Below are positions 45,450-57,720 of a DNA stretch of 64,000 bases, one piece after another. The notes beneath the pieces are model-generated. The model was not told the DNA's origin. It saw nothing but the letters and a program-made list of their open reading frames with translations, and ran no database searches. The number at the start of each line of letters is the position of its first letter. Positions within the stretch are counted from its first letter, which is position 1. This stretch comes from Psychrobacter fulvigenes. Its GTDB lineage: Bacteria; Pseudomonadota; Gammaproteobacteria; Pseudomonadales; Moraxellaceae. The position numbers and the translations under genes are program-made. The stretch covers positions 2,976,001 to 3,040,000 of the forward strand of contig NZ_CAJGZP010000001.1 of the NCBI RefSeq assembly GCF_904846155.1, written 5' to 3'.

Positions 45450-46028
45450 CTACTTAATCAAATTACTAATGGTCTTAAATGCAGGGTCTTTACTGCTACG
45501 GCATAGTTCAAACAAGATTGATTCAACCGTCGTTATAACCGCGCCCGCACGGCGGATACGGCGAATGGCTTGCTTTTTATCATAAGGGAACCTTGAGCCA
45601 ACCGCATCAGCAATGATGACTGGCTGCATACCGTTATCGAGTAGATCAAGCGCTGTTTGCATCACACATACATGAGCTTCGGTTCCGAACAATAAGACGA
45701 TACTACGGTTTTGCTGCGCAAGATAATTCCATGAATCATCATTATCACAGGCACTAAAAGTCACTTTTTCAAAGCTTTTGGCATTATCACCTTCTAAGAC
45801 TTCAAGAATCTCGGGTAAAGTATCGCCTAGACCTTTTTTATATTGCTCATTGAGCATAACTGGAATATCAAGCGCTTGCAGTCCCTTAACCAAAGTAATG
45901 ATCTTTTTGTCAATGTTTTCATTGTCATAGATGTGTGGCGCCAAACGCTCTTGGACATCGATCAGCATGGCTTGCGTGTTTTCACGGGCAATACGATAGG
46001 TGCGGTCGGTAATTATAGTAGATGACAT
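45450..46028 (-). CDS. Isochorismatase-family hydrolase
   Basis: A 192-residue cysteine hydrolase. The proposed triad is Asp24 in MLIDVQERL, Lys88 in SFEKVTFSA and Cys121 in GTEAHVCVMQTALDLL. The cis-peptide region before the cysteine is typical. Substrates in the family include isochorismate, nicotinamide and other amides; which one applies here is unknown. A nicotinamidase role is unlikely to be needed given the nicotinamide phosphoribosyltransferase operon, but cannot be excluded. Confidence 0.88.
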   Translation of the reverse strand: MSSTIITDRTYRIARENTQAMLIDVQERLAPHIYDNENIDKKIITLVKGLQALDIPVMLNEQYKKGLGDTLPEILEVLEGDNAKSFEKVTFSACDNDDSWNYLAQQNRSIVLLFGTEAHVCVMQTALDLLDNGMQPVIIADAVGSRFPYDKKQAIRRIRRAGAVITTVESILFELCRSSKDPAFKTISNLIK

Positions 46029-46205
46029 AGTACATACACTCCTTGTACGCTTGCAGCAACTGGCTGCAGACCAAATAACGGGTTTACTTATAGTTATAGG
46101 ATACGCTCTTATTTAGTCATATTTTGTTCAGTCCGTCAATGAACATCCTCTGCAGTAACAACTTATGAACACTGTGTCATCAATAACACACTCTTCTGTG
46201 CCCAA

Positions 46206-46243
46206 TAAAAAAGCCCCCAGCCAATAATGAACTGAGAGCTTTT
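46206..46243 (-). terminator. Terminator after fadA
   Basis: On the minus strand AAAAGCTCTCAG pairs with CTGGGGGCTTTT over 12 positions, two of them G-U, followed by more T. It lies about 60 bp after the fadA stop codon. A G-U-rich stem of this kind works on one strand only. Confidence 0.75.
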
Positions 46244-46303
46244 ACTAATACAACTATCTATCTTTTACCAAGTCACTGCAAATTGCATTGTAACTCTAAA
46301 AGC

Positions 46304-47521
<1,218 letters not shown>

Positions 47522-47705
47522 TTAATTCTATTAAATCATCCCTATCGCTTAACATACGATGTGTACCTTTAGGCTTGATTTACTGATATTAGAATCTTAC
47601 TGAACCAACTATAACCGTACGTCTGGCATTGAAGCATGTCGATCACTGAATAGTTGTCGCTCTCAAGAGCAAACGTACGGCACTTATCCTATTTCGGTAT
47701 GCTCA

Positions 47706-49865
47706 TTAAGCGGTTGGGTAAAAAGTCTCGCCTGCTGCTGCCATGTCGCGAATCTTTTGCGGCGCTTCATAGGCTTTGCCAAGGTGCGCATACTTCTCAC
47801 AAAGTGCCAAGTAATTCTCTAGGCCCATCTGGTCGATATAACGGCAAGGACCACCACGGAACGGCGGGAAGCCAACGCCCATGATCATCGCCATATCAGC
47901 TTCGCTTGGTGTCGCTACGATGTTGTCTTCTAGGCAACGTACGGTTTCATTACAGAAAGCCAGCATGGTACGGTCGATGATGGTTTGATCATCAAACTCT
48001 TGCTTGTTGCTGTCAGTGGTTTCTTGCAGCAAGGCATAAGTGGCATCATCAGCGACTTTCTTTGGCTTACCACGCTTGTCCGTTTCATACTTGTAGAAAC
48101 CAACGCCGTTTTTCTGACCCAAACGCTCGTTCTCGTATAGATGCTTGATGGCACCTTTATAGTCAGGCTTCATGCGATCTGGGAAACCTTCTGCCATGAC
48201 TTCTGCGCCATGTACACCCGTATCAAGACCGACGACGTCGATTAGATACGCAGGGCCCATTGGCCAGCCGAATTTTTCCATGACTTTATCGACATGAACG
48301 AAATCAGCGCCTTCTTTAAGGAGCAAATCAAACGCACCAAAGTACGGGAACAGGACACGGTTGACTAAGAAACCTGGGCAATCATTGACGACGACAGGTA
48401 CTTTGCCCATTTTGGAAGCCAGCGCAACGGTCGTCGCAATGGCTTCTTCAGATGACTTCTCACCGCGGATAACTTCTACCAGTGGCATACGATGTACTGG
48501 GTTAAAGAAGTGCATGCCGACGAAGTTTTCTGGACGCTCAAGTACCGTCGCCAGATGCGTGATAGAAATGGTTGAAGTGTTAGATGCCAAAATCGCATCT
48601 TTTTTCACTAAGCCTTCTACTTCTTTTAGTACCGCATGCTTAACTTTTGGATTCTCTACGACTGCTTCGATAACGATGTCAGTATCGCCAAAGTCACCAT
48701 AATTGAGCGTTGGACGAATACGGCTTAAGGTCTCACCCATTTTGGCTGGCGTCATCTTACCGCGATCAACCATTTTGGCCAAGATTTTGCTGGCCTCACC
48801 CATACCCAAATCTACTTGCTCAGATTTGATGTCTTTCATGATGATTGGCAATCCTTTACTGGCTGCCTGATAAGCAATACCGCCGCCCATGATACCAGCG
48901 CCTAGTACGGCAGCTTCGTTGATGTCATGCGCTTGCTTGCTGTGTTTTTTCGCTAGTTTTTTGACCAGCTGATCGTTTAAGAACAGGCCCACCAAGCTTT
49001 CTGCTTGTGGTGTTTTCGCCGCTTTGGCGAAATAAGTCGCTTCCACTTCAATCGCTTTATCACGTGGCAGATTCACATGCTTTTCAATCGCTTCAATAGC
49101 GAGCGCAGGCGCAGGATATTGCTTTGGATTGGCTTTGGCAAAGATCATGCCTTTGGCACTATTGAATGCCATCGCTTGCTCAAGCTGATTGAGCTTAACT
49201 GGGTTTAGTTTCTCTTCACGCTTGGCTTGCCAATCAAGCTCACCTGAGATACATCTTTTGACCAGATCTACTGCCGCATCTTGCAAATCATCAGCAGCAA
49301 CGGTGGCATCAACCAAGCCTAGCTTTAAAGCATCCAACGCTTTTTGGGGCTTACCAGTTGCGATGAGCTCAAGCGCATTATCGATACCGATGACGCGAGT
49401 ACTACGAACCGTACCACCAAAGCCTGGGAAAATACCCAGTTGAGTTTCAGGTAAACCGATGATTGCCTTATCACTCATGACGCGATATTCACAAACCAAG
49501 GTCATCTCACAACCGCCGCCAAGCGCTGCACCATTGATTGCCGCTACTTTTGGGAATGGCAGGTCTTCAAAGCGGTTAAAGGTGTCATTGATACCAATAA
49601 CCCAATCTTTAATGTCATTTTCTGGCTTCTTAAACGAGCCGACGAATTCAGTGATATCAGCACCAGCGATAAACACGCCTTTGCTTGAGGTAACAATCAA
49701 GCCTTTTACATCGTTAGATTTTTCAAGTGCATTTACCGCTTCAGTAAACTGCTTATTGGTTTCAGCATCGAACTTGTTCACGCTCTCATTTTCGGCGTTG
49801 TACTGCATGTTGGCGATGCCATCCTCTAGCATTGTCACCGTGATGCGATTTCCTTGGTATACCAT
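47706..49865 (-). CDS. fadB: Multifunctional fatty acid oxidation complex subunit alpha
   Basis: FadB (719 aa) combines enoyl-CoA hydratase/isomerase (N-terminal about 190 residues, with [10 protein letters not shown] and [16 protein letters not shown]) and 3-hydroxyacyl-CoA dehydrogenase (from about 310, with [19 protein letters not shown] for NAD and [16 protein letters not shown]). The C-terminal [14 protein letters not shown] is conserved. Length and order fit the FadB type of the aerobic beta-oxidation complex. The gap to fadA shows no strong terminator. Confidence 0.97.
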   Translation of the reverse strand: MVYQGNRITVTMLEDGIANMQYNAENESVNKFDAETNKQFTEAVNALEKSNDVKGLIVTSSKGVFIAGADITEFVGSFKKPENDIKDWVIGINDTFNRFEDLPFPKVAAINGAALGGGCEMTLVCEYRVMSDKAIIGLPETQLGIFPGFGGTVRSTRVIGIDNALELIATGKPQKALDALKLGLVDATVAADDLQDAAVDLVKRCISGELDWQAKREEKLNPVKLNQLEQAMAFNSAKGMIFAKANPKQYPAPALAIEAIEKHVNLPRDKAIEVEATYFAKAAKTPQAESLVGLFLNDQLVKKLAKKHSKQAHDINEAAVLGAGIMGGGIAYQAASKGLPIIMKDIKSEQVDLGMGEASKILAKMVDRGKMTPAKMGETLSRIRPTLNYGDFGDTDIVIEAVVENPKVKHAVLKEVEGLVKKDAILASNTSTISITHLATVLERPENFVGMHFFNPVHRMPLVEVIRGEKSSEEAIATTVALASKMGKVPVVVNDCPGFLVNRVLFPYFGAFDLLLKEGADFVHVDKVMEKFGWPMGPAYLIDVVGLDTGVHGAEVMAEGFPDRMKPDYKGAIKHLYENERLGQKNGVGFYKYETDKRGKPKKVADDATYALLQETTDSNKQEFDDQTIIDRTMLAFCNETVRCLEDNIVATPSEADMAMIMGVGFPPFRGGPCRYIDQMGLENYLALCEKYAHLGKAYEAPQKIRDMAAAGETFYPTA

Positions 49866-50452
49866 TTGAAACTCCTTGCTATGTAATAAAAGCTATGTAT
49901 TAAAAAATTATAAAAGCTACGTTTTAAACTTAAAAAATAGCCGTTTATTGTTAGTAAAACGAGTAAAATCACTGCCATTCACAGCAGTGGCGATGTCTTT
50001 ATTATCCAGCGCTCAATTGCATGGCGCGTCGTTATTATCCTGAGGGTTTTCACTTAAGTTTGCATCTAATGACTTAAACACTATGTTTATAGGGCATTAG
50101 ACCATTTTTGACGTCAATTAGTGTAGGGGATTATGCCCCTGACTGTCACAGCTTAATGCCAGACTCGTAAGTCACTATTAAATCTATGCCAAGTATATCC
50201 ATGACTATCCTCTACTTTAGGAGAAGCCTTATTTATACTTTTATCAACGTCTAAAACAGGGCTTAAAATATACAAATTATTTAGGGCTAGCTCAATAACT
50301 TACTCTCTCATCAAAACATATGCAACCAACAAGTGAAACTGTCAATACGTAACTAATATAAGCCTTCATAAAAGTAGGCGTGTAAGCCATATAAGCTATC
50401 ATGTTACACTAGCATCATTTCTACTTTTATTCACCTTGTGGTTGGTTGAGTT
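49866..50452. other. Divergent intergenic region between fadB and ispA
   Basis: This 587-bp AT-rich region must contain promoters for both genes. I found a GTTTTAAAC palindrome near 49920 but it does not match the known fatty-acid regulator sites (PsrA or FadR), and no reliable -35/-10 pair was picked. No gene was recognised. Confidence 0.4.
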
Positions 50453-51487
50453 ATGTCTATTTCTTCTGCGCCTCGCTTTGTTCCTTTCACCAATTTTGAG
50501 CAGTTTCACAGCGCTTTGCGTACGCAACTGGCGCAAGATATTGATTTATTGTTTGCTTACGCGAATCTGCCAAGTCCGTTGGTTGATGCTTGCCGTTATG
50601 TGATGACGGGTCAAGGTAAAGGCGTACGTCCGTTATTGGTTGCGAGTAGCTTTGCCAGTATTGCTACAAGTGTCCATCCGACCGATCTGTTAGCTGACGA
50701 TGCAACGCTTGCAGCGACAACGGATAGTCTAGAGACACTTTTGGACGATGACTCACGCTACGACATGTGTCGGCGTGCCGCTTTGGCAGTAGAGCTACTA
50801 CACACCTATTCACTGGTACACGATGACTTGCCTTGTATGGACGATGACGACCTGCGTCGTGGACAGCCGACCGCTCATATCGTCTTTGAAGAATCAACCG
50901 CACTGCTAGCAGGCGATGTACTGCAAACATTAGCCTTTGAAGTATTGACTGCCGACCTACCAAGCTTTGCCCCTTTTGATGCCAGTATAGCCAATCAGCT
51001 GTTGGCGGTTTTTGCACCGCGTGCGCGACGTATGGTCTCAGGTCAGATGCTCGATCTAAACGCAGAGGCCAGCACTGATATTTCACAAGAAGATTTAGAA
51101 GCTATCCACCGTGATAAAACAGGGGCACTCATCGAAGCTGCGATGCTGATGGGCGGGATTTGTGCTGGCGCGACTGCGCCGCAGCGTATTGCGCTACAAG
51201 AATGCGCGCAACATATTGGTCTCGCCTTTCAAGTACAAGATGACATCTTAGACGTCACTACAACGACCGATGATTTGGGCAAACCTGCTGGCAGCGATGA
51301 AAAGCTAGACAAGTCCACTTATGTAAAGTTGATGGGCGTAGACGCTGCCAAAAGCTACGCGCAGTCACTGTTTGATGACGGACGCGCAGCCATCGTTCGT
51401 GAGTTGAGCAGCCGTGAGCTTAATGACAGTGCAGATAATCAAGCGCTTATTGCTCTAATAGAATGGCTCTGGGCACGTAAAAAGTAA
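50453..51487 (+). CDS. ispA: Polyprenyl (farnesyl) diphosphate synthase
   Basis: IspA (344 aa) condenses isopentenyl diphosphate with allylic diphosphates to make farnesyl diphosphate. The first aspartate-rich motif is DDLPCMDDDDLRRG, the second FQVQDDILD; GKGVRP and the KTGALIEA segment are also conserved. The form with two extra residues in the first motif is typical of bacterial FPP synthases. An insertion of about 30 acidic residues (near 70-105) before the first motif makes it longer than the usual 300. It is followed 37 bp later by a DUF72 gene. Confidence 0.92.
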   Translation: MSISSAPRFVPFTNFEQFHSALRTQLAQDIDLLFAYANLPSPLVDACRYVMTGQGKGVRPLLVASSFASIATSVHPTDLLADDATLAATTDSLETLLDDDSRYDMCRRAALAVELLHTYSLVHDDLPCMDDDDLRRGQPTAHIVFEESTALLAGDVLQTLAFEVLTADLPSFAPFDASIANQLLAVFAPRARRMVSGQMLDLNAEASTDISQEDLEAIHRDKTGALIEAAMLMGGICAGATAPQRIALQECAQHIGLAFQVQDDILDVTTTTDDLGKPAGSDEKLDKSTYVKLMGVDAAKSYAQSLFDDGRAAIVRELSSRELNDSADNQALIALIEWLWARKK

Positions 51488-51524
51488 GCGCTCGCTATAA
51501 GTATAAAAAAGGGCTATATAAATA

Positions 51525-52340
51525 ATGGCAAACCATCTTCCCCGTATTTATCTCGGCACTGGCGGTTATAGCGACACCGACCTACTCGGCACGCTGTATC
51601 CAACTGGCACCAAGAAGACGGACTTTTTACGGGAGTACGCCAAGCAATACGGCGCGGTTGAGATTAATAGCACCTTTTATGCACCTATTGGACAAAAAGC
51701 TTTTGCGGGTATGGTCAATAAAGCCTATGTGCAGGCGGACAGTGAGTTAAAGTTTGCCGTCAAGCTACATCAAGACTTTACTCATGCACGCAGAGGCACT
51801 GCCGAACATGCGCAAGCGTTTCTAAATGCTCTCACGCCACTTATCGAAGCCAACGCTCTAGCACCACTACTGCTGCAATTCCCGCATGGCTTTGATCGTA
51901 CCCGTGAGCATCGTCTATATCTGGCAAATCTGGTCAGTTGGTTTAAGGACTATCCGTTAGCCGTTGAGTTTCGTCATAACGGCTGGCATACCCCGCAAGT
52001 GGTCGATAGCTTTGTCGAGCAAGGGCTGATTTGGTGTAGCGTTGATTACCCCAAAGTCAGCGGTCTACCACCGTCACGGCTGATATTTACCGAGCGCACA
52101 GGCTATCTGCGCATGCATGGTAATAATCTAAACTGGTGGGATGCCATGAGCGCAGCCGACCGTCATGATTATCGCTATAGCGAGGCGGAGATGCAGGATT
52201 GGGCGCAAGCCATTGCCAATCAGCGTCAGCATTTTGATACGCTCTATATCTTCTTTCAAAATACCGTCAAGGCGCATGCTTATTATAATATTGCGATATT
52301 GAGGGAAGCGTTGGGCAATTTTGGGTTTGAGGTGTTGTAG
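51525..52340 (+). CDS. DUF72 (YecE-family) protein
   Basis: A 271-residue DUF72 protein, a TIM-barrel-like fold of unknown function. Recognised segments are IYLGTGGYSDTD, YGAVEINSTFYAPIG, FAVKLHQDFTHARRG, LLQFPHGFDRTREH, AVEFRHNGWH and LYIFFQNTVKAHAYYNI. It lies 37 bp downstream of ispA and may be cotranscribed with it. Confidence 0.88.
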   Translation: MANHLPRIYLGTGGYSDTDLLGTLYPTGTKKTDFLREYAKQYGAVEINSTFYAPIGQKAFAGMVNKAYVQADSELKFAVKLHQDFTHARRGTAEHAQAFLNALTPLIEANALAPLLLQFPHGFDRTREHRLYLANLVSWFKDYPLAVEFRHNGWHTPQVVDSFVEQGLIWCSVDYPKVSGLPPSRLIFTERTGYLRMHGNNLNWWDAMSAADRHDYRYSEAEMQDWAQAIANQRQHFDTLYIFFQNTVKAHAYYNIAILREALGNFGFEVL

Positions 52341-52402
52341 GTTAATAGATTTGTCAGTTTCGACTAATTTTTTGATCTAAGAAACTAAATAAAAGGATGA
52401 TA

Positions 52403-53110
52403 ATGAGTATTGAGCTTCTACAAACGATGCAATGGTCAAAATTGTGTTGGGATAAAAGTTGGAAATATACTATCGAGTTAGAGGATTTACTACCAGAAGT
52501 TGGAAAAAAACATTCTATAAAACTTGAAGATAACGAGTACTATGCTGAGGAAGGAAAAGCTTACATTTTGTGGTTACCGCCACACTCAGAACTCAATGGA
52601 TGGTGGGATAAACGCCCTTCTGAGATTTTGAAATCTTACGTTCTAGAAGGTACTCTCTCTAACCCTAGTTCAAATTATGAAAAACGCGAATATTTTTTCG
52701 ATTTTCAAATTTCAGAACGTAAAAGATTAATGGATTTTTTCTTTGAAGCGTCAGAAACTAAAGTATCTTCCTTATACGAGATTGGTCAAATTGATGGTTC
52801 TTCAAAACCTCAATGGAAAGAAGCGAAGAGTCTCCAAAAATTTAATCTAGGAGACTACTTATATCTTACTGGAGTAGAGAGTGAGACTCACTTAGAGCTT
52901 ATACTTTCATCTAAGAACAATAGATTATGTGTACATTATTCCGCCTTTATACCCATGTCTAGTAATTATGAAACTATTATTACGAAATATTATTTAAATT
53001 ATGAAGAACAAAAATTGATTGAAAGCATTATAGAAAATGCTGTTGAGATAATTGATAACTCAGTGGACGCATTAGAAGGTAATCAAATTCACGGTGCTGA
53101 ATATTGGTAA
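52403..53110 (+). CDS. Hypothetical protein, AT-rich
   Basis: A 235-residue protein that I do not recognise. The start at 52403 (MSIELLQTMQWSK) is chosen because AAAAGG lies 6 nt upstream; an ATG two codons earlier abuts that site. It is rich in Glu, Lys, Tyr and Trp and has no signal peptide, membrane segment or known motif. Visible features are a tryptophan-rich N-terminal part (MQWSKLCWDKSWKY; LWLPPHSELNGWWDKRP) and an Ile/Glu-rich C terminus. The AT-richness is greater than in the neighbours, suggesting later acquisition. It ends at a bidirectional terminator. Confidence 0.6.
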   Translation: MSIELLQTMQWSKLCWDKSWKYTIELEDLLPEVGKKHSIKLEDNEYYAEEGKAYILWLPPHSELNGWWDKRPSEILKSYVLEGTLSNPSSNYEKREYFFDFQISERKRLMDFFFEASETKVSSLYEIGQIDGSSKPQWKEAKSLQKFNLGDYLYLTGVESETHLELILSSKNNRLCVHYSAFIPMSSNYETIITKYYLNYEEQKLIESIIENAVEIIDNSVDALEGNQIHGAEYW

Positions 53111-53127
53111 AGAATGAAATTCAAACC

Positions 53128-53160
53128 AAAAAAAAGAACGCCTCTCAGCGTCCTTTTTTT
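53128..53160. terminator. Bidirectional terminator between the hypothetical gene and sodB
   Basis: A short GC stem, GGACGC with GCGTTC (one G-U pair), is flanked by long A and T runs. It lies between two convergent genes, 25 bp from the sodB stop codon. Confidence 0.8.
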
Positions 53161-53184
53161 AATCAAATACTTAGTGGTTAAAGA

Positions 53185-53814
53185 TTACTCTTCAACGCCA
53201 GCATCTTGACCTTTATATTTTGCGTTTGCGTAGTCCCAGTTCACTAGCTTGTCTAGGAACGTATCAACATAGTCAGGACGACGGTTGCGATAATCGACAT
53301 AGTACGCATGTTCCCATACGTCACACGTCAATACAGCTACTTGACCGTTCGCTAGTGGTGTACCAGCGTTACCAGTCTTAGCAATTGATAGTTTGCCGCC
53401 TACTTTGTCAGCGACTAGCCATGCCCAACCTGAACCAAACTGAGTCAATGCTGCGTTTTTGAACTCTTCACGGAACTTATCATAGCTACCGAAATCTTCT
53501 TCGATTTTGGCTTTTAGATCGCCCGTTGGCTCGCCACCACCATTATCTGGAGTCATACAGTTCCAGTAGAACGTGTGGTTCCATACTTGTGCTGCTTGGT
53601 TAAACATACCTTGCTTGCTATCATCATTTGCTGTTGCTTCGATGATTTCTGGCAGTGTTTTGTCTTCTAGGCCAGAACCAGGTAGCAATTCGTTTAGCTT
53701 GTTTACATAAGCTGCATGGTGCTTATCATGATGGTATTCTAGAGTTTCGGCACTGATATGTGGTTCAAGGGCGTCTTTTGCATACGGTAGGTCTGGTAGA
53801 GTAATCTTTGACAT
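53185..53814 (-). CDS. sodB: Superoxide dismutase [Fe]
   Basis: SodB (209 aa) dismutates superoxide. The metal ligands are the His in EYHHDKHH, His80 in VWNHTFYW, and Asp and His in DVWEHAYYVDYRN. Gln76 in FNQAAQVWNH is the glutamine that marks Fe-type enzymes, and the sequence is close to E. coli SodB. The start MSKITLPDLPYAKDAL is chosen as the universal N terminus with AAGGA upstream; an in-frame earlier ATG is not supported. No signal peptide, so it is cytoplasmic. Confidence 0.97.
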   Translation of the reverse strand: MSKITLPDLPYAKDALEPHISAETLEYHHDKHHAAYVNKLNELLPGSGLEDKTLPEIIEATANDDSKQGMFNQAAQVWNHTFYWNCMTPDNGGGEPTGDLKAKIEEDFGSYDKFREEFKNAALTQFGSGWAWLVADKVGGKLSIAKTGNAGTPLANGQVAVLTCDVWEHAYYVDYRNRRPDYVDTFLDKLVNWDYANAKYKGQDAGVEE

Positions 53815-54338
53815 AATTATTTTATCCTTGCTTATTTGGCCACTCATATTTTGGCTATCTTAAAAAAAGATACAACAAAATATCGAGCTAAATTGGCTGA
53901 GTTTATTGTTAATGAATGTTTATTATTGCTTGATGTGCTATTGCGCACCAAAATGAATCTAAGTAACAAAGAGCAATAAGTAACTTCGTACTTATTGTAT
54001 TGTTAACTTTAAATTCACAAGCGATAAGCTATAATTCACTGTAGCTTGATAACCATTATAGCAATAGTAACCGACAATATCAGTTACCGAATGTTATAGA
54101 CAGCGGTTACTTGGTACTAATTTGTCAAAATCCAGTGAAAACTTGCAGAAATTAAGTACTTTCTGACCAAATTTGACAATAACTGCCCTAAAGCAAAAGC
54201 TGCTCTAGGATAAGTGCTATCCTAACAAGTCATCTGCTGACTATTCACTGTGACAATCCTATACTAGATAATGGTGAAAATACAACCACAGTATCAAGCT
54301 ATCTATATCATTCATTCTTATATTTACGGACATATTTT
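53815..54338. other. Divergent intergenic region between sodB and rdgB
   Basis: This 524-bp AT-rich region contains no recognised gene. There is an 8-bp inverted repeat (TTGTCAAA at 54122-54129 and TTTGACAA at 54172-54179) enclosing a smaller CAGAAA/TTTCTG hairpin. It may be a degenerate relative of the ATACC repeats, which also contain TTTGTCAAA, but the match is too short to be sure. Confidence 0.4.
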
Positions 54339-54980
54339 ATGAGCGCTGCTGTATCGTCATCCGCATCTAGCCACAACCAATGGGTACTCGCCAGTAATAA
54401 CAAAGGCAAACTTGCAGAGTTACAAAGGCTTTTCGCTGAAGCTAATCTTGGTATTAGCATCGTACCTCAAGGGCAGCTGGACATCGAAGATGCGGTTGAA
54501 GATGGTTTAAGCTTTGTCGAAAACGCCATTATTAAAGCGCGTCACGCCAGTCGCATCAGCGGATTGCCTGCGATTGCTGATGATTCAGGTCTGTGCGTGC
54601 CAGTACTCGGCAATGCGCCAGGCATCTACTCTGCCCGTTATGCTGGCGAACACGGCAATGATACGATGAACAACGCCAAACTCATCGCAGACTTACAGCC
54701 TATTCGTGAGCAGCAACCTGACGCTCCTATTAAAGGGATGTTCGTTTGTGTATTGGCACTGGTACGCCATGCTGATGATCCACTACCCATTATCGCGCAA
54801 GGTTTATGGCAGGGTGAGATTTTAGCGTCGTTACAGGGCGATGGCGGCTTTGGTTATGACCCACTGTTTTGGTCGCCCGAGCTGCAAGCAACGGCTGCAA
54901 GCTTAAGCGCTGCTGAAAAGAACAGCATCAGCCATCGTGGACAAGCTATTCAGAAACTTTTAGCACAGTTGCCTTTATAG
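54339..54980 (+). CDS. rdgB: XTP/dITP pyrophosphatase
   Basis: RdgB (213 aa) removes non-canonical purine nucleotides such as dITP and XTP. Diagnostic segments are WVLASNNKGKLAELQRL, SFVENAIIKARHAS, PAIADDSGLCVPVLGNAPGIYSARY (broken here: the DDSGL motif and the PGIYSARYAG motif), GDGGFGYDPLFW and NSISHRGQA. Full length. It stands about 390 bp upstream of tig, and no shared operon is evident. Confidence 0.95.
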   Translation: MSAAVSSSASSHNQWVLASNNKGKLAELQRLFAEANLGISIVPQGQLDIEDAVEDGLSFVENAIIKARHASRISGLPAIADDSGLCVPVLGNAPGIYSARYAGEHGNDTMNNAKLIADLQPIREQQPDAPIKGMFVCVLALVRHADDPLPIIAQGLWQGEILASLQGDGGFGYDPLFWSPELQATAASLSAAEKNSISHRGQAIQKLLAQLPL

Positions 54981-55337
54981 AATGTACCCTATATAGAATG
55001 AACAGTATTATAAGGACGGTTTCCTTTAATGCTATTTTAGCTAACTGAATTAAAAACTTGCCGACTTAACTGCTACAAAGTGAATCGACCGTAAACAGAT
55101 AACTTTTACTTTAATTAACAGATAGATTATACTGTTCTACTTTTAAAATTTTATTGTAAGAAGCCAATTGTCTTTACCGCCTATGAAAGAGCGTGATTAT
55201 TCAAGCGCAGTAGGTAAAATAGCTGGCGACTTATTATTGATATTCGATGCCAGATAGTGCCATTCGCATTATCTGGTTATTAATGTCCCCTATTCATTCC
55301 AATGGCAATCAGCCACCCTGCACGCTTTGAGGACTGA
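54981..55337. other. Intergenic region between rdgB and tig
   Basis: A 357-bp AT-rich stretch with no recognised gene, hairpin or clear promoter. It should contain the tig promoter. Confidence 0.35.
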
Positions 55338-55373
55338 TTGTTTGTTATTTTAACCATTAAAGGTGTAATCAAC

Positions 55374-56717
55374 ATGGCTACAGATTTACAGATCACAACC
55401 AACAAGCTGTCTGAAAAAGAAACTCAGCTGACTGTTAAAGTTCCCGTTGAAAAAATTCAAAACAAAGTCGAAGGCCGCATTCGCCAAGTTGCGAAAACTG
55501 CCAAGATTGACGGTTTCCGCAAGGGTAATGTGCCGATGTCACATATCCGCTCTCAGTACGGTGCTGGCATTCAGCAAGAAGTGATCAACGATGTGATCCG
55601 TGATACCGTATTTGAAGCCATCAAAGCTGAAGACGTGCGTGCAGTAGGCATGCCAAATATCGACGACGTAAAACTTGAAGATGACTTCTTGGTTTATCAA
55701 GCGACGGTTGAGATCTTCCCTGAAATCGACGTGCAAGGTATCAATGAGATCGAAGTTGAGCGTCATACTGCGTCTGTGCAAGACGAAGACGTTGACACTA
55801 TGATTGAAAACCTACAAAAGCAGCGTGCTGAGTTCGTTGAGAAAAAGGGCATGGCGGCCAAAGACAACCAAGTCACTTTTGACTTTGAAGGCTCTATCGA
55901 TGGTGAGAAATTCGAAGGCGGCTCAGCTGAAGACTTCAAACTCATCATGGGTAGCGGTCAGATGATTCCAGGCTTTGAAGATGGCATCAAAGGCATGAAA
56001 GCGGGCGAAGAAAAAGTCATCGACGTGACTTTCCCAGAAGACTACCAAGCTGAAAACCTAGCAGGTAAAGAAGCTCAGTTCAAAATCAACGTAAAATTAG
56101 TTGAAAGATCTAAGATGCCTGAAATCGATGAAGAGTTCCTTGAGCTGTTCGGCGTAAAAGAAGGCGGTGTTGAGAAGCTTAAAGAAGACGTACGCAAAAA
56201 CATGGAACGCGAAATCAAAAATGCTGCGCGTAGCCAAGTTAAGCAAGCGACTTTTGATGCATTATTAGAAAGGAATGAATTCGATGTGCCTAACGCTATG
56301 CTAGAGCAAGAAATCGACCGTCAACGCAACATGATGATGCAGCGTTTCTCTCAGCAGTTTGGTGCCAGTGCTGACAGCTTTGATAAAGACATGCTGCCTA
56401 ATGAGCTATTTGAAGAGCAAGCATTACGTGCTGCCCGTCTTGGTATCATCGTAGCCCGTGTCATCGATACGCAAAATCTAGAAGTGGATCAAGACCGCGT
56501 TGAAGCCTTTATCAAAGAAGCGGCAGAAAACTACGAAGATCCAGCAGAGGTAATCGAGTACTACACCAATGACAAGCAGCAACGTGCTAACATTGAGTCT
56601 GTGGTTCTAGAAGACCAAGTGGTTGATTATCTGATTGATCAAGGTACCGTCACTGATAAAGAAGTCAGCTACCAAGACCTACTGGCTGCTCAGCAACAGC
56701 AGCAGCAAGGTATGTAA
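55374..56717 (+). CDS. tig: Trigger factor
   Basis: Trigger factor (447 aa) is the ribosome-bound chaperone and peptidyl-prolyl isomerase. The start [18 protein letters not shown] is chosen; an earlier in-frame ATG is not needed. The ribosome-binding signature is in GFRKGNVP, the FKBP domain (about 150-240) contains [17 protein letters not shown] and [17 protein letters not shown], and the C-terminal helical domain follows. It is upstream of clpP and clpX, the common tig-clpP-clpX order. Confidence 0.96.
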   Translation: MATDLQITTNKLSEKETQLTVKVPVEKIQNKVEGRIRQVAKTAKIDGFRKGNVPMSHIRSQYGAGIQQEVINDVIRDTVFEAIKAEDVRAVGMPNIDDVKLEDDFLVYQATVEIFPEIDVQGINEIEVERHTASVQDEDVDTMIENLQKQRAEFVEKKGMAAKDNQVTFDFEGSIDGEKFEGGSAEDFKLIMGSGQMIPGFEDGIKGMKAGEEKVIDVTFPEDYQAENLAGKEAQFKINVKLVERSKMPEIDEEFLELFGVKEGGVEKLKEDVRKNMEREIKNAARSQVKQATFDALLERNEFDVPNAMLEQEIDRQRNMMMQRFSQQFGASADSFDKDMLPNELFEEQALRAARLGIIVARVIDTQNLEVDQDRVEAFIKEAAENYEDPAEVIEYYTNDKQQRANIESVVLEDQVVDYLIDQGTVTDKEVSYQDLLAAQQQQQQGM

Positions 56718-56758
56718 TCCAGCGTATTCGCGCTACTGATTTGGAATTTATGATGAAT

Positions 56759-56788
56759 GCCCTAACAACTCGTTAGGGTATTTTTATT
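56759..56788 (+). terminator. Terminator after tig
   Basis: CCCTAAC (56760-56766) pairs with GTTAGGG (56772-56778), loop of 5 nt, followed by TATTTTTATT. This separates tig from clpP to some degree. Confidence 0.8.
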
Positions 56789-56998
56789 CGTGGATTATGT
56801 GCTAACCCCTTGATAAAGGTATACAGACCCCTTATTAATAAGGGATAATTGCTCACATAGCCACGTTTACTACTATAATCATAACCACACTATAACCATA
56901 TCAGCTACATACTGACTGATTCTTTTATTGATTAGTATCTAGGTATTTACCTTATATAGCCCTTTATTTTATACACTTCCTTATTTATAGGACATTTT

Positions 56999-57679
56999 AT
57001 GACAGATTATGATCGCATTACGTCTAACCCTCACTTTGATACTTTAATGAGTGCACACAATGCTCAAGGTGCCCAAAATGCTCAAAACGCCTTAGTACCG
57101 ATGGTTGTCGAACAATCCTCACGCGGTGAGCGCTCGTTTGATATCTTCTCACGTCTATTACGTGAGCGCGTTATCTTTTTGACGGGTCAAGTCGAAGACA
57201 ATATGGCCAACTTAATCGTGGCGCAGCTGCTATTTTTGGAAGCTGAAAACCCTGATAAAGACATCCACTTGTATATCAACTCACCAGGTGGTGTGGTGAC
57301 AGCAGGTATGGCAATTTATGACACCATGAACTTCATCAAGCCTGACGTGTCTACTATTTGCCTAGGTCAAGCTGCCTCAATGGGGTCGTTCTTGTTGTCT
57401 GCTGGTGCAAAAGGCAAACGCTATGCCCTTGCAAACTCACGAGTCATGATTCACCAACCATTGGGCGGTTTCCGTGGTCAAGCTTCGGACATCGAAATTC
57501 ATGCCCGTGAGATCATTGAGCTAAAAGCCAAGCTGAATCGTCTACTCGCAGAGCATACTGGTCAGCCTGTTGAGCGCTTGGATAAAGACACCGACCGCGA
57601 TAATTTTATGAGTGCTGAAGCTGCCAAAGACTACGGCTTAGTTGATGAAGTACTAGAGCGCCGCCCTGCTTTTTTATAA
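56999..57679 (+). CDS. clpP: ATP-dependent Clp protease proteolytic subunit
   Basis: ClpP (226 aa) forms the double-heptamer serine protease that works with ClpX or ClpA. The catalytic Ser127 is in [11 protein letters not shown] and His152 in VMIHQPLGG; the Asp follows in the [15 protein letters not shown] region. The N-terminal 30 residues (about) precede the processed core and include Ala/Gln repeats ([13 protein letters not shown]) that are probably removed. It is followed by clpX, with a short repeat relic between them. Confidence 0.96.
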   Translation: MTDYDRITSNPHFDTLMSAHNAQGAQNAQNALVPMVVEQSSRGERSFDIFSRLLRERVIFLTGQVEDNMANLIVAQLLFLEAENPDKDIHLYINSPGGVVTAGMAIYDTMNFIKPDVSTICLGQAASMGSFLLSAGAKGKRYALANSRVMIHQPLGGFRGQASDIEIHAREIIELKAKLNRLLAEHTGQPVERLDKDTDRDNFMSAEAAKDYGLVDEVLERRPAFL

Positions 57680-57720
57680 AGACAGTCGCTCTATCGCTCA
57701 GCAATATGAGACAAATAATA

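Noticed and set aside
49900..49960. GTTTTAAAC palindrome as a fatty-acid regulator operator for fadB
   Set aside because: The half sites face the wrong way for PsrA-type sites and the match is short.
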